A stretch of DNA of 64,000 bases from Dasyornis broadbenti (lineage: Eukaryota > Chordata > Aves > Passeriformes > Dasyornithidae), in the NCBI GenBank assembly GCA_013397935.1, contig VZRN01001796.1, positions 1,272,867-1,336,866 of the forward strand, read 5' to 3'. Position numbers and translations under genes: made by a program. Below, piece by piece: positions 1 to 13,580 of this stretch. Positions within the stretch are counted from its first letter, which is position 1. The number at the start of each line of letters is the position of its first letter. The notes beneath the pieces are model-generated. The model was not told the DNA's origin. It saw only the letters and a list, made by a program, of their open reading frames with translations, and ran no database searches.

Positions 1-3000
1 AGAGAGAGCAGTGCCAGGGGTTCCGTGGGGCTGTCTCAGAGTTAACTGCCCACACTCACCAGCCTTGGGGTTACGTGCACCCCCGAGTCCCTACATCCAC
101 ATCTGCACCCAGAAAACCACTGGGATTCCCTGGAATTCCATTCAGAACGTTTAATTTTAAAGATTCAACCTGTCAGCCATTTCTTCTGGTTCATTTGCCC
201 TCTTTTACCCACCAGTCTGACCCCACGCCCTTTGTTTTCAACTTTTCTCCTTCTACATCCTCTGCTATAACCAAGCAATCCTCTCTTCACTTTGCCTGTT
301 TAAATCCCATTTCTCTTTTCTACTTTCAATCCCAAATTCCTGACTTTTCATTTTATAAATTTCCACTGGACTGCACTGTGAGGCTTTTCCCCCGTTGCTG
401 GGATACACTGAAGCTTTATTTCCCTTGTGCCATCATTCCAGCTCTGTGCTTTGGTTTGCTGTGCTTTTCCTTTTCTCTCCCATTCTCATCCTGGATAATT
501 CTTGCAGTCCAGTTGAAAACATTCATGCAGCACCACTGTGAAGCCCAGAACTCTTTTCTCAATGCTCCTCATTTGCTCCACAACACATAAACCTCTTTTC
601 CCTGCAAAACAAAATGGGAGGGGCTTTTGGATGGCTACGAATTTTCTGTTGTTCAGCTTCTCCCAAGGCTGCTGCTGGTGGAAGCTGAAATAAAGTCTGT
701 ACAGTGAAAGTGTAATTTAAAAGGTGTTTTAAAGTTCAACAGTAGTCCTGGTTTGGGGGTTTGTTGGCTTGGATTTATTGTAAAGTCTGGAACCTACAAC
801 TTGGGCCCTCTTACGAGCTGGGGGAAACACAGGAACTGAACCATCGCCTGCCCTGGAAAGGTGAAAACAAGAAAGACGGGAATTCCAGCTCCCTGCAGTC
901 CAACCCCTGTCTAGACTGTGTCCTCGCTGATCTCCCCTCTGGGGATGGACTGGAGCCACATTATTTTCTCTTTCTCATTCGCCTCCCACCTCCCTCTCGA
1001 AAGTGAGGTTATGTCTTCCCCGGGAGGGAAAGGCAGGAGCAAGCTCTGGGCTGTGTAATTACAGCCCATGGGCTGTGTGGAAACACAGAAACTCCAGTTC
1101 TGCCCCGAGGAAAGCAGTGCCAGCCGGAGTGGGAAATGCTCCCCGCACCCTGCTCCTCCTGGGAGCGCTCCCTGAGCTTTGCTCCTGCTCCTGTTGTTCA
1201 GCGTGAGTTAGTGAGAGCAGAATAGGGATTTTCCCATTAAACACTGGCCAAAAAAATGAAACTTCCTCAATGCTGATGAGGCCAAAAGCATAGGAAAGGT
1301 GGATGTTTTCCCCTAAGAGAAGGGGGCGTGTGTGACACAGCCCTGCTTTTGTGGGATTGCCCACGGAGTGCCCACAGCACAGCAAGGGAAACAGGGGAAA
1401 AGAGACTTTTCTGAAGAGCTGGAGTAGTTTCACAACACAGCAAAACCCATCAGATCTGCTGCATTTTGGTTTTAATACAGCCCATGGACAGAGAGGAAGT
1501 GCCTTGAGAGCACTGCCTGGTGGGCACTGTTGGCTGAATACAAATCTCAGCCTGGAAATTTGGAGAAGAAAGAAGGATGTGGCAGGGAAGGACAGTGAGA
1601 GGCAGAGGAGCAGCACATTCCAGGGTCACCCTTCTCATTAGCCCCTGCTCCAGAGGTCCTGGTCCCCGGAAGGACAGAGAGCTGTGCCAGCAGTGCCCAC
1701 CTCACCTGGCACACCTGATACTCCCTGGGAGCAATCCCTTCTCCTTCATCACCTGCCAGTCCCAAGGCTGCTGCTCACACTGGCTCTGGGAAAAGAGGAA
1801 TCGTGACCTTTTGTCAAACCCACTGTGCGAGCCTTGGGTTTAAAACACTCCAAGCTGCGCCATCCAAAACCTCTCTTTCCAAATGTATTTTTCCAGCTCT
1901 GTGTTTGTTGGCAGAAGATAGGCTATTAAAAATGCTTCCATAAATCTGATTGATGTTTCAGTATTTTAAAGATAATGTGTTCGGTTTTTGTTTTCCTTTA
2001 AAGCCCAGATAGTTACTGTTAAAGGCAAGTTTTGTTGTCCTCGTGACTTTCTAAGATACACAATATTTTACAGCAAAAAAAAAAAAAAAGTTATTTATAA
2101 GCAAGTGCATGCAAAAAGTCCAGTCAGTCAGTGCATCTACAGATGTTGAAATTGTCAGGCATCCAAAAAAATCCTCTTATATTGGACAAAAACCGTGTTT
2201 CTCACAGGAAAAAAAAAAATATTTTCATTTCTAAGATATTACCATCAGGATCTCTTCAAAGAGTCGTATCAATTTCTTTGTGTTCTGCTTAAAAGAAAAA
2301 CTTTTCCACTGGAACAGATTTGATAGAAGAAAATATAAAGAATGTGACTTAATAAGTTTACTTGGAAAGGATGCTGTGACTGAAGATATTTATACATGAG
2401 TAAGACTCTCAGCCCAGCAGTGAATTACCTCTGATCCTACAACGAAATCAAATGCTTTGTTTATTACAGCAGGGGTTTTTCGGTGGAAAATCCTATGAGG
2501 TGGCAAATCTATCATCAGAGCTCTGGGGCTGGAGCAGGAGAGGGGCTGGAAGAGGAAATAACTCAGCTTTAGACTCAAGTGTGAGCCAAGGGAAGAGGAA
2601 AAGTTCATGATAAATGAATGCTTTAAAACTGGGGGTTTTTAGCGAATCATGTCCTTCAGCTGATGTCACTGTGACATCAGCCTGCATCATTCCAGGATCA
2701 TTTCCTCCCTGCCTCGTGCCCCTGCCCAGTCTGGGAGTCACTGAACATTCCCAGAACTTTTGGTGTCCTGGGGTTCAGTCCTTGCCTTTGGGCTCTCACA
2801 GCTCCGTGGTGGTGACACTGCAGCTCTGCCCTTGATCACAGGAATTGTCTCACTGTTCTTCCAATAAATCCCTCTCATGCCCTTGTTGGTCAGAGAGTCT
2901 CTCTATTCACAGAGAAAAAAGCAAAATAAATCACATTGCTGTTGCAGAGTGGGGAAAGAGTCCATCTTCAGTCTGTATCGCTTCCCATGACGTTACAAAA

Positions 3001-3794
3001 TAAACTGAAGGGGTTTTTATGCTCAGCACTGTATGAAACAGCCTCTTCTAGGGAGTTGTAGAATTCCTTGGAATTCTTTAAATTCCAGTTGGGTTTCGCT
3101 GTAGTCGTCTATAACCCACCGTGAAGAACAGAACCCTTGTCTGCATGCTCCGGAACCCCCGTAATGTCATGTACTGGGCTCTCCTGCCTCACCTGGAGGG
3201 CTGTCCTGGCTGGATTTTTCCTTGTGCTCGGCGCTGTGGGAATGCAGTCGGTCCAGCTCCTTGGGAGCACAGCTGGGGCCGTGATTTGGGATGGAGCCTC
3301 TCACTCGAGTTCCTGCCACAGGAACCAAACCCATCCGTAACTCAGTCACTGCCAAGGCAGTCCCCCTGGAATCTGGGCATGGATGCACAGCTCTGCGTTT
3401 CCCAGAAAAAGACAACCCCTATTCCCACTTCCTGAAACCCCTTGGCATCCCTGAAGCCACAGAAACTGGTCAGGTGATGAATCCTGCTCCTGTGGAGTTG
3501 TGTTTCAGCACAACTGATCTTCAGCTGAGAGCAAGCACGCGTTTGAACCAGTACAAACTGGGACAGGCTCCAGCAGGGCGCTGGGTCGGGGTGCTGGAGG
3601 CTCCTGGGAAAGCAGAGTTACCAGGGAGTGCCTTTCAGCCACCATTCAGAGAAACCCAAACGCTGTAAAACTGACAACACAGTGCAAATTCTGAATTTAG
3701 GGTGAATGTTATATTCAATAGACTATTAGGTGAGCCCGTGGAAGATCAAAAACCTGCTGAGAAACTCACAGAAAAAATTATTTTTCTGAAACAG
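1..3794 (+). other. SYN2: SYN2 intron (3' part), no exon recognised
   Basis: This is the intron upstream of the first recognisable SYN2 exon; it ends in an acceptor (ctgaaacag) at 3786-3794. I looked for the preceding synapsin exon, which should encode the conserved stretch ending in a serine-aspartate-arginine, and did not find it, so it lies before the window. Positions about 150-600 are strongly pyrimidine-rich on this strand, and a short A15 run lies at 2075-2089. I see no coding exon, RNA gene or clear transposon here. Confidence 0.7.
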
Positions 3795-3897
3795 GTACAA
3801 GCTTTGGGTTGACACCTGCTCTGAAATATTTGGTGGTTTGGACATCTGTGCTGTTAAAGCTGTCCATGGGAAGGATGGAAAAGATTATATTTTTGAG
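3795..3897 (+). CDS. SYN2: SYN2 exon, ATP-grasp part of synapsin C domain
   Basis: This 103-nt exon encodes synapsin II residues beginning YKLWVDTCSEIFGG and ending KDGKDYIFE. It completes an arginine codon split by the upstream intron (phase 2) and ends in phase 0 at a good donor, gtaagc, at 3898. The sequence is nearly identical to mammalian synapsin II as I remember it (Ile replaces Met after CSE). The C domain is the conserved synapsin core with an ATP-grasp fold. It binds ATP and vesicle membranes and mediates dimerisation. In ATP-grasp enzymes the Asp of LDICAV and the Glu of IFEV are at positions that usually ligand the metal; I infer that role here. The protein sits on the cytosolic face of synaptic vesicles. 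SYN1 and SYN3 are similar, but the downstream domains identify SYN2. Confidence 0.96.
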
Positions 3898-6800
3898 GTA
3901 AGCAATCCCTCTTTTTTTCAATATATGCTTTTACATACTACAAACACCCAAGCAAAGAACCTTTCTGACAGCTGGGCTTTGCCTTATTTGTGTTTCAGGC
4001 AAGGCTGTGTATTTTTGGGCACTGCTTAAATCATGATACAAAGCCACAGGTCCAAATTAGCGGCAGCACTTGCTGGAAAATGTAACCATATAGATGGGAA
4101 TGTCTTCTGGTGTTTGAGGAAATGTACACAAACTGCAAAACAAAACCAAATGCGGAGGGCACATTTTCCCAGCCCTCATGATTCCGTTCCTGAGCAGGCT
4201 CACTGGCTTTTCCTGGAAGGTTTATAGATAGCACCACCCCAAGGGAACCCCAACTAAATTATACCTTGCCGTGGAAAGGGAGATTAGGAATGAAGTGGAA
4301 ACAACGTTACTTTTTTCCTGGCATAAATATTGCTCTGAAGATCTGAATCCTGATGAATTAGAAGTTTTTGCTGTAGGTAATTTTGAAAATATGAAGTTTT
4401 TCATTTGCTTTGAGTTTATTATGGACAGATATCACTTGGTGTAGCCATAAGCTATCATCACTTGCCTATCACACAATTCCTTCAGCATCTTCCATGTTCC
4501 TAGAATTTTATTCAGGAGGTAGGCAAGGATCTTCAGAACCTCCCCACTCCAAAAGAAGTTGACAAAGCAAAAGTAAAAACATTTTTTCTAAGCTTCAAGA
4601 GTAACCTGGAGGTTATTTATTAACCCTTTCTAGTTCTTTGTGTCTATTTATAAGAGAAAAGCTTTGTAGAAGTAAAAAGTAAAAATTGAAAAGTTTTGGT
4701 TTTTTTTTTTGTCTCAGAGTTAAACAGCTTTGTGTGTTTTCCTCTCTTCTGGATTCACAGATCTATTGATCTCTACAGCAATTGCTGGTCATTCCCAAAT
4801 CAATAAAAGCCCTTTAAAGGCAGCAGCTGCCAGGGCTGAACAAACCCAATCAATCGCTGCTTCCCGAGGTGCTGAGGAGGAGCTCAGGAAATCCCTTATC
4901 CTTCGTCTGCCTGGCCAAATCAGAGATCAGGGGGTGTTATTGTGGCAAAATAAATGGGACGTGAAACTGTAGCACAAAATCTCAGTTTCCACCCTGAGCC
5001 TCCTCTGTGGCTCCTTGGGATGGTGCAGCCTCTCCCCTCCCCAGCATCCTGAGATTCCTGTTAAATCTGAGCTCTTGAGCCAGCAGGCAGAGATTGGAAA
5101 GAGTGACAAAAAGGTGTTTTCCCCTTTCTGCAGCCAGACTGCTCTGGGGATGCACTCCGGAGGAAATTCCTGAGCACAGGATTCATCCTGGGTGCTGCTC
5201 CACAGCCTGGCTGCGGCCATGGTGTGCCCTGGACATTCCTGATTCCTAGGAAAGTGTGGATTTCTGCTCCCAAGTGAGCTCCTCTCCAGCAGCTGGGCTT
5301 TTCAGCCATTGTAGGATGCTCTGCATTTCCCAGGGCCCCTAAACCCCTCAGAAGATGGGGCTCAGCCTTTCCCACACACCTCCAATCATCTAAATCTATT
5401 ACATTTGAGAGATTTCATGCTGCTTTGGCTGGCTTTAACCCGATACAGTTCAACCTCACTATGTGAACTATAAAATAAAGAAATACAGGTTGTTTTCAGA
5501 TGAGATCTTCGTTATCTCACACCGCAGGATAGTAGCTGAAAACTGAAAGATTGCTTGCGAGAAGGTACGAAACTGGAGCAGGGTGGCATTTAACAAGAGT
5601 ATTCTTGCAAGGACTGGAGGTTTCACACACAGAACGGAGCTGTTGATCTAGACTGGGGCTAAAGCTGCTCTGAGAAATGATTGGCACCGCTGAGCCCCTC
5701 CTACTGAAATCTTTTATTCCCTATTTTCTTTTTATCCTGCTCTTCCTGCACTAATGCAGCCAAGCCTTTTCTGTTTCTTGTGGAACTGAGGGATGTTTCC
5801 CCTATTTTAGCACTTTTATTCCTGAGTTGGCAGGTTCCTGTCAGACTCAATGCTCTTCACTTTCACTCGCTGAACTTGGCTGTTCCCACATTTTTGATAT
5901 GGCACAATATTTTTAATTTCTGGGCCAATCCAGCAAGCACCAGAAGCCCCCACGGAAGCCTGGGAGATAAAACCTGCATCAGGCCTGGGAAGTCTGCTGG
6001 GTAGGAGGGAAAAGGGAAACATTTTTAAAAATGAAACAGCCACCGCAAATTCTGTAATGGACCAAGAGACAGCCTCACTTCCTGCTTCTGAACAAATCTC
6101 CTGATTTTTCATGCCAGAGACAGTCACACTTTCTAAACCCCAGAATTCTAAGGACTGCAGGATACATCAGGAGCTGGGTTTACAGAGCATTTTAATGAGG
6201 GTGCAGAATAGATGTTGCAATTTAAAAAAAAAAAAAGAAAACAAGAGTGGATGGAAGCGTGATAATTCCTGCTGTTGTAAGGAATCAGCTGAATTGTTTG
6301 GGAGATGGGAATGCTCGTCAGCAGGGATATTTAGAATCTGTAAAACACATTGAAATGTGGGGCTGTTTGCTGAGTTCACATCCAACAGAACATCTGGAAA
6401 ACTTATGATCATTTGGTGCTAAAGAGGCAGCTCACATCAACAGTTATTACACTGCAATTTTAACAGAATCCTGGGCTACAATGAGGAGTGGAAAACTGTC
6501 TGCACCAAGATGGGAAGAATTTTCTCCTTTTGTGTCCTTTCAGCATGGGAAAATAAATGTTATTAAAGCTGGCACGTGCTGGCTGCACTCGAGGGAGCTG
6601 AGCAGGGCTGTCAGTCCATAAATCCCGGGCTGCAGTTCCATCCTGGGAGCTCTGCCCTCGTGTTTCCATGGGGATGCCACACCTGTGGGAAAAATCAGTG
6701 TTTGGGCACCACTGACACCTTAATCCTGCAGAGATCACCTGACAAGGAACACACAGACTCCCTCAATGGATGAAATAATATTTGCAGATCTGTTCTTCCT

Positions 6801-9800
6801 GATTTTCACTGGGAACGTTCAACCAGGGTAACCTCCAACAGGAGGACACAGGTGGGTGCCACCCACCCCTGGAGGGAATGGGGATTCGAGGAGAATTCTG
6901 CTGAAGTATCCTTCACACATCCAGACCAATTTTGCTGAAGACAGAAGGGACAAAATATTGAAGTGAAGTCATTATTCAAGCACGAAACCTGTGTTTTTCT
7001 GGGTAGCTTTGGGCTCTTTACAGTTTTTTAGGTGGGGGATATGAGAGGTAGCTTTGACTTTTAACAGGACAGCTTTTCTAAATGTGGCTCCCTGGAAAAA
7101 ACTGTTTTCTCCAGAGGAACTCACTGGTTCTTCCTGCCTGTCACTGCCCTGCCCCAAGGAACTGTCTCCAAACTCCTTCTAGGAGGAATGAACTCATTAA
7201 AGGAGCCCTGAGCTCGGCAGAGGGGCTGTCAGGTTGATCAGGATGAGGGCCAAGCTCTGATTCTGTGGAACAGCCTTATCTCTTCATTTCCAGTCTGTTC
7301 TTTCCCCCTCCATGGGAATTCTCAGCTGCCAAGCACCAGACAAGCTGTACAGCCAGGATTTTTATTGACACGTCGCTGCAACCTGCAGCTCTTTAACTGC
7401 CTCCCTTCTTCCTCCTGATAAAACACCAAACCAAGGTCCACTCATCATTCAACTTCTTGAATTTACGGCCTTTCCCCCTTTCCCTTTCCAAATTAACACT
7501 TCTGAGGTTTCAGTGCTAGAAGGAGAAGAGCATTGTTCCTCTTTCTGACCCCTCCGAATTTTACCTTCCCTGTTTCATCCTTGGAAAACCAAAGCTCTGG
7601 GCAACTCAACAAAAGCTCAGAGCATGGTGATGAGAGCAGTGAGAGAGAACAAATGGAAGAGAATCCTTTACAGCGGCCTCACGGAAATCTCCCAAATTTC
7701 GTTCCAGATTGAATGGGCTGCTGCAGGTTCCTTATTCCCTCTTGCTTCATTTTGCCCTGGGCTAAATTAAAATTAGCTCCCAAGTGGTTTTTGACTTAGA
7801 AAGATGCAAAAATAGGACTTGTTGTAACTTTAAAATGTCTGAGAAGATACAATTCTAGAAATAAAACAGTTTTTTTAATTACGATTTTCCCCAAGTTTAT
7901 GATGCTTTAGTGCTGAATCCATGAATTTATTCCTTCATGTGATAGAAAAAAAATCCGTTTATTCCATGACCTTATTTATATTTTGGAAGTAACGTATTTA
8001 ATCCATTGAAATTTTCCAGATACAATCCCAGAAGCAATGACATCAACCCTTATTTTAAACAGGAAAGTAAATTAAGTTTATCTATGATGTAGTTAATGAA
8101 AGGGTTTTCAGCTGAATGGAGCAATGATTACTGATCTGCATGAATGACATCAATATTTTGGTTCCATCCTAATGATTTTTCACTAATCTTTTTCACTTAT
8201 TGTGAAAACACCCAAACTTTTAAAATTTTAGACGAACAGCAATAGCACTTTTTACGTGTGACCACCCTAATGTTTTCTTTTCTAAGAACCACACTTGGTT
8301 ACTAGGGGGTGAATACAGGTAACATTCAGGAGCTCTTAAATTAGTTGTTATTTGATGGATTAAACAATCTCGTTCCCATATTCTCTTTGAAGTGCTCCTA
8401 TTTTTTTCAGCTACATTAACTGCATTTTCTATGTATTTTTACCTCCTTTTTTAATCTACTACGTGTGCACGAGTTCACAACACCCAAATCCAGCGATTTT
8501 GACTGGATGCAGAAATGGCTTGCTCGGTTTGTTTTCACTCCAGATCAAATCAAATCCCCCCAGATTTGTCTGTAGGCACTGGATCCTCCATCCAGGAATG
8601 CCTGGTGCGCTGTCCCAGCTGTTCCTCCTTCTCCTGCAGATGTTGTTATTCACCCACTGCAGCAGGGACTGTAAAGGTTTCCCAGCAGCCAGCACTGATT
8701 TTCTGCTGTGTTATCCCCTTCCCGCTTCCCAGGTGGGGTTCCATTCCCACAGGACAAATTATTCCTGCTCTGGAGACTTCAGGGAAAGTCCTGGGATTAC
8801 TCCAGATCCAGCTACTGCCTCATTTCTCGAACATCACACCGCCCCTTCTCAGTCCCGTGTAGTCTTAACCTCCCCAGAATCTTAGTTCTTCTTTAGGTCA
8901 GGGACCTTCCTGTACACAGAGCTCCTAAATTCAAATCTGTGCCAGCCTCTGCCTCTGCAGCCAAAATGTTCCCCACGGCCAGAGGCACCCAAGCCCCACG
9001 AAAGCAGCACAGAGCGAGAACCCACAGGTGAGGTGGCCACGTCACCCGGCCCCGCTGCTCTGTTCACGGACCAAAGGGAATGGTTTCACCCAGTTCTCAC
9101 CCTCTCAGCCTTCAAAACTGCCTTGGTTCTCAATGAAGTGAAGTCCCCCTTCCTCTGCACTCACCAATTATCCCACCTTTTCCCGGAATTCACGGGTATT
9201 TTCCCACAGGAGATCCGTGTATCCCGCGGGACTCCCCGGGCACTGCTGCCTGGCGGCCTCTGGCTGTTCTTCCATGCTCCTCTGCTATCCCAGCGTCCTG
9301 GGAAACATCTCTTTCTCCCTCTGGATCCACAGCTCTTTCCCTCTGCCCTTCCTTTAACCTCCCCAGCCCTGCCTTTCCCAGCACTTCCCAAAGCTCTGCC
9401 AGGACAGCCCAGTCCTGGGTGGTGAACACAGGACGCAGCAGAGCTGGGTGTGGGCACTCAGAGTTTTCCCCTCAAACACGACGATCTCTTTGCCATTACT
9501 GATACCTTCTAATTGCACCAGCTCCTTTATAAATCCCATCCCATTTCCTTTCCTAATCATCAGAGTTAAACAGAATTTCTCTTCTTTTTCTTGCCAGTCT
9601 CAGTCCTGCAGCCCAAATTTTAGCTATTTACCTTTCCCACTAATATATACAGTCAGTCCCTGGGTGATAAGAGAAACTCATCCCAAAGAATTGGCTACTG
9701 AAATGAAAATACATTGAAATATAAATGAAAGCTCACAGTGATATGAATTAAGTTTGTGTAATTCATAGGGACCCGTGTTTTTACTGGCATCTGCAAAAGC

Positions 9801-12800
9801 AACGCATTTGATTTTATAAACTACAGATGTCCTTTCTTTTTTTGGTGAAATCCTCTTAGTGGGAACCTCCAATATTTTAAATGGCTGAACTATACGCCGA
9901 ACTAAAAACTGGCTGGTTTCAAATGGGATTTTAAATCTAGCACGGGCTGTAAATAGACTATTGATAAACAGGGAGCTTTGTGTGTGTTCAAACTTTGTCG
10001 AGTCTTCTAGAGGGGGGAAAATGCCAGCCTGACTTTCCTGTAGTCACTCACAGGATTTAAAAGCTGTTAGTGTTGCCCAAAATAGTCTTGAGATACTTTT
10101 ATATAAAATGCACTGATTTCTGTTAACTGTCATTAATTCTTGAACTAGGAATGGAAATAAACCGCATTCTCTTAAAGGGAAAAAAAGTGCACCAAAAGCA
10201 CCCACCTTGATCTCAGCTTCTTTGCCAGGGAGTGGCAGAGGCGCTCTCCTGCCATATCTTTGGCCAACAATATTTGTGCCAGTGTGGCAACAAACCAAAG
10301 GATTTTAACACGGGCAAAACCCGTCCAAGTGATAAGAGATTGATAAGGGCAAATGGCTCTGCTTTGAATGCCAAATCTGTTTGAATCTGCCTCAATATGT
10401 GCCTGTGCCTGAAAATGTTGCATTCAAGGAGTGTAAGAACTTCTTTCCTGGAGTGGACATGAAGATTTGACACCTCAAGGCTCCCTGTTTTCACTTTTCC
10501 CACACGTTCTGCTAAACACCATGGCAGCATCTCCCACAGGAAGCTGACGTGTGAACCCGCAGTTGTGGAAGTACTTAAAAGCAGAAATTCAGTCCAAACC
10601 CCATCCTCCAGATCTTAATCCTGTCTAATCCTTTAGCAGAACCTTATTTGAGGCAATTTATTTCACAGTCATTCCAAGTAATTGTTTTAATGTAAGTGGA
10701 TGGTAAACTAAGGGAGGTTTTCTTTGCATGCTTGTGAAACTTTTAACTTCATCTACACCCTATAGTGCATGTTTTCAAAAATAGCTCTCATTAAAACATA
10801 TCTTCAAGGGGGGGCAGGTTTTTAGAGCACAGCCAACCGTCCCTCTCTGAAAATCAGATGGTTTGCAGTGGGCAATCAAACATCCAGTGCCCTCCACACC
10901 AAAACCTTCTCTATCCAGGCATTAACACTTCACAGTCCTGGCACTTGGGCTCCCTCCAGGCTCGATGCAAATTCCTCTTGCAAGAAACAGCTCAGGATAC
11001 ACAGAAGTGGATCTTCAAGAGTTATGGTAATTTTAAGAAGTAGCAGTAAGTGAGCAGAAATTGGTATTAAAGAGCCACGCTACCTGCAAGGTTACATTTT
11101 ACCCCTTCAGAAATGCCAACCCTTATTGGTTCAGTGTCTTTCTCTCAATTAATTAAAAACATCGGGATGTTCCACTTAAAATTGTGACTGTTAAAAACTG
11201 TGGCAAACTTTAAAAAAACTTTCAGTGTACGTATTAGACATTTCTTCACTACTGCTGATGTGGCCCTAGAGTGGAAGACCATTCATTCATTTCTAAGGAA
11301 ACATTTGTTCTGGAGTTCAATTATGATTGCACTGTTTACTTTGGGGTTATTTTAAAGCCTTTTGGCTGTGAGGAAGCTCAGAGGAGACCTCCTAGACCTG
11401 AAAATCCCAGCACAGGCGCTGCCAACATTTTGGTTGCCAGCACACAATGCCAGTGAGTCTTGTAAATGAACAAACAGAAGAATAATGGAAATGATTCTGG
11501 ACTTCAAACTAATCCCATTATTGGAACAAAGCAGCCTTTGTCACTCAGGAAGAATTTCTATAGCGCTCACCATAGTTTGAAAAGGTCAAGCTTAGGTCAT
11601 ATCACTTATATTATTTATATATTTATATTTGTAATGCAGCTCCTTCCCAACTCCTGTGCAAGGTACGTTGTTCTTTAAACACAAATGTCTCTTCAAACAA
11701 CCAGCTTCTATGTCTAATTCCTAGAAACCCTTGAATATCTAAAACAAGGAAGGAAAAACCATGTTCTTTGTTAATAAAGATGTTCTGTGTAGGTTGGGGA
11801 ATTGAGAAGAGTTTTGTTGCCACCAAATCCCTTCCGCTTCAGGAGGGATCCATCCGGTGTAGGTGTGTTCATGCTCCTCAGACCGATCCCTGTGTCACCC
11901 CTCAGGGAACAAAATTCTCCCACTTTGTAAGGATTTACAGAATCAGGTCAGAAAATGTCAACTTCCCTTCAACTTCTCCAGCGGAGTAAACAACAGAAGC
12001 AGCTCAAGGCAGCAGCCGCCAGCAGAATGTCCACCTGAAGGGATGGGAATCAGCTCTGCAGCCAAACCAGCCCTGCTGCCAAGGGCAGGGATCTCCTTGC
12101 AGTGCTCTGCTGGAGCCTGGGGAGGAGGGACAGGAGCTCCAGGGGTTTCTCTGCCCTGCAGCCCCTGCGGCACAGAGTCCCCAGCTGAGCCTTTCCACTC
12201 TTGTTCCATTACCTGCAGCACAGATGGGCCCTCAGGAGCCAAAGGGCCACGTGAAGGTGCATTTGGGAAGTGCTGAAACACCTCCTGAAGCTCAGCGGTG
12301 CTCCTGCAGCTGGGCCAGCCCCAGGAGCAGCCTGTCCCAAGGATTCCTTCCCTCTTCAGCCCCAGCACAGGTCGTTGTTGTGGCTGCTCCAGGATTTTCC
12401 AGTGGGAAATCTGGTGAGATCTGGCAGCTTTTCCCAGGCTGGGAGTCAGAGGCACAGAACTCTGTGTGCAGAGACTGCCACTGGATATCACTGCTGTCAC
12501 AGCCTGACTGCTTCATTGCTGATATTAATTATTGATATTGTGGTTTCTATTGTTGGCCTCAGTCCCCTGCAGCCCAGACCGATGAGAAAAACCAGAGTGC
12601 AGCACTGCAGGTGACATGGGCATGCCCTGATGCACACGGAGAAAGGCTTGCAGTTGCTCAAAAGTGAAGTAAATCCTATTAATTCTTTATGTAGGAATAT
12701 CCAGTGCCATTGCGAATAAACCTGGGGTTAGTCTGTCACGCTTTTCTTTCCCCTGAAAGAAACACAGATGTGACAAAAATAGATTCACTGGAGAAATAAC

Positions 12801-13430
12801 AAATATTCTGGAGAAATAACAAATATTCTGGAGAAGTAACAAATGCTTGGGACCCACTGAAGTGGCAGAATTCAGTATTGGTTTTATTCACTGGAATAGC
12901 TGCAATAAATAAAAGGTGAGCACTATGAACTTGTCACATTTAGAATGGAAATGTGCCCGTTTCTATCTGCCTCTTTGCCATCCTGCTTTCTTTGTGGAAA
13001 CTCTCACTTATTCCTTGCATCAGCCACGCAACTTTTTGAAGAAGGGTATCAATAAGAACAAGGTGTTATTTAAAGCTTTTCATGAATCAATAAGGACTCT
13101 GCCTTCCCTAGCAAAATCCCCCAAATTGCTGGAAGCTGCCGTTTGACTTTGCATTGCCATCTTGGGATTCAGCTCATGAGCACGGTGTGAGCCACAAAAG
13201 CCGGCAGGGGAGGAAACCTTCAGCTGAGGCAGGAGAGCAATTACTCCAGATCACTGGATAGACTGAGAAATCTTATTTTCCTTATCAGCCCTGTGCTTCA
13301 TATTCCTGTTTTCCCAGAGAGTTTATGCCCAGCTGTGAACTGAACCTGTATTTCGTGAGACTGGGCGGGGTGTGGCACGGCAAAATGGGAAATCTCCTTG
13401 CCAGCACTGATGTCCCTTTGCATTTCGCAG
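3898..13430 (+). other. SYN2: SYN2 intron, 9.5 kb
   Basis: The intron runs from donor gtaagc at 3898 to acceptor catttcgcag ending at 13430. It is mostly unique sequence. It holds T- or A-rich runs near 4700 and 6224, a moderately GC-rich patch at about 11,990-12,520 without recognisable coding content, and a three-copy 20-bp tandem repeat at 12,791. No nested gene on either strand is recognisable. Confidence 0.8.
12791..12850. repeat. 20-bp tandem repeat, three copies
   Basis: The unit gagaaataacaaatattctg occurs twice exactly in tandem, followed by a third diverged copy (gagaagtaacaaatgcttgg). It lies about 580 bp upstream of the next SYN2 exon. Confidence 0.9.
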
Positions 13431-13580
13431 GTGATGGACTGTGCCATGCCCCTGATCGGGGAGCACCAGGCCGAAGACAGGCAGCACATCACCGAGTTAG
13501 TCGTAAGCAAAATGAACCAAATGTTGTCCAAAACTCCTATTCCATCTCCTCAGAGACCCACTGCCACTCAGCAGCCTCAG
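13431..13580 (+). CDS. SYN2: SYN2 exon, end of C domain and start of domain G
   Basis: This exon is exactly 150 nt (50 codons), phase 0 at both ends, with acceptor catttcgcag and donor gtaggac. It starts VMDCAMPLIGEHQAEDRQ, which closes the ATP-grasp C domain, then continues through a helix (ITELVVSKMNQML) into the proline-rich linker PSPQRPTATQQPQ. That linker is the start of domain G, which distinguishes synapsin II from I (domain D) and III (domain J). The Ser-Pro in PSPQRP is a proline-directed site. The equivalent region of mammalian synapsin II is a known MAP-kinase target, so phosphorylation here is likely but inferred. Changes relative to mammals are conservative (for example HITELVV for LITELVI). 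Confidence 0.96.

Noticed and set aside
11958..12500. 180-codon minus-strand frame in a GC-rich intronic patch
   Set aside because: High GC lowers stop frequency; frames are open on both strands and no family is recognisable.
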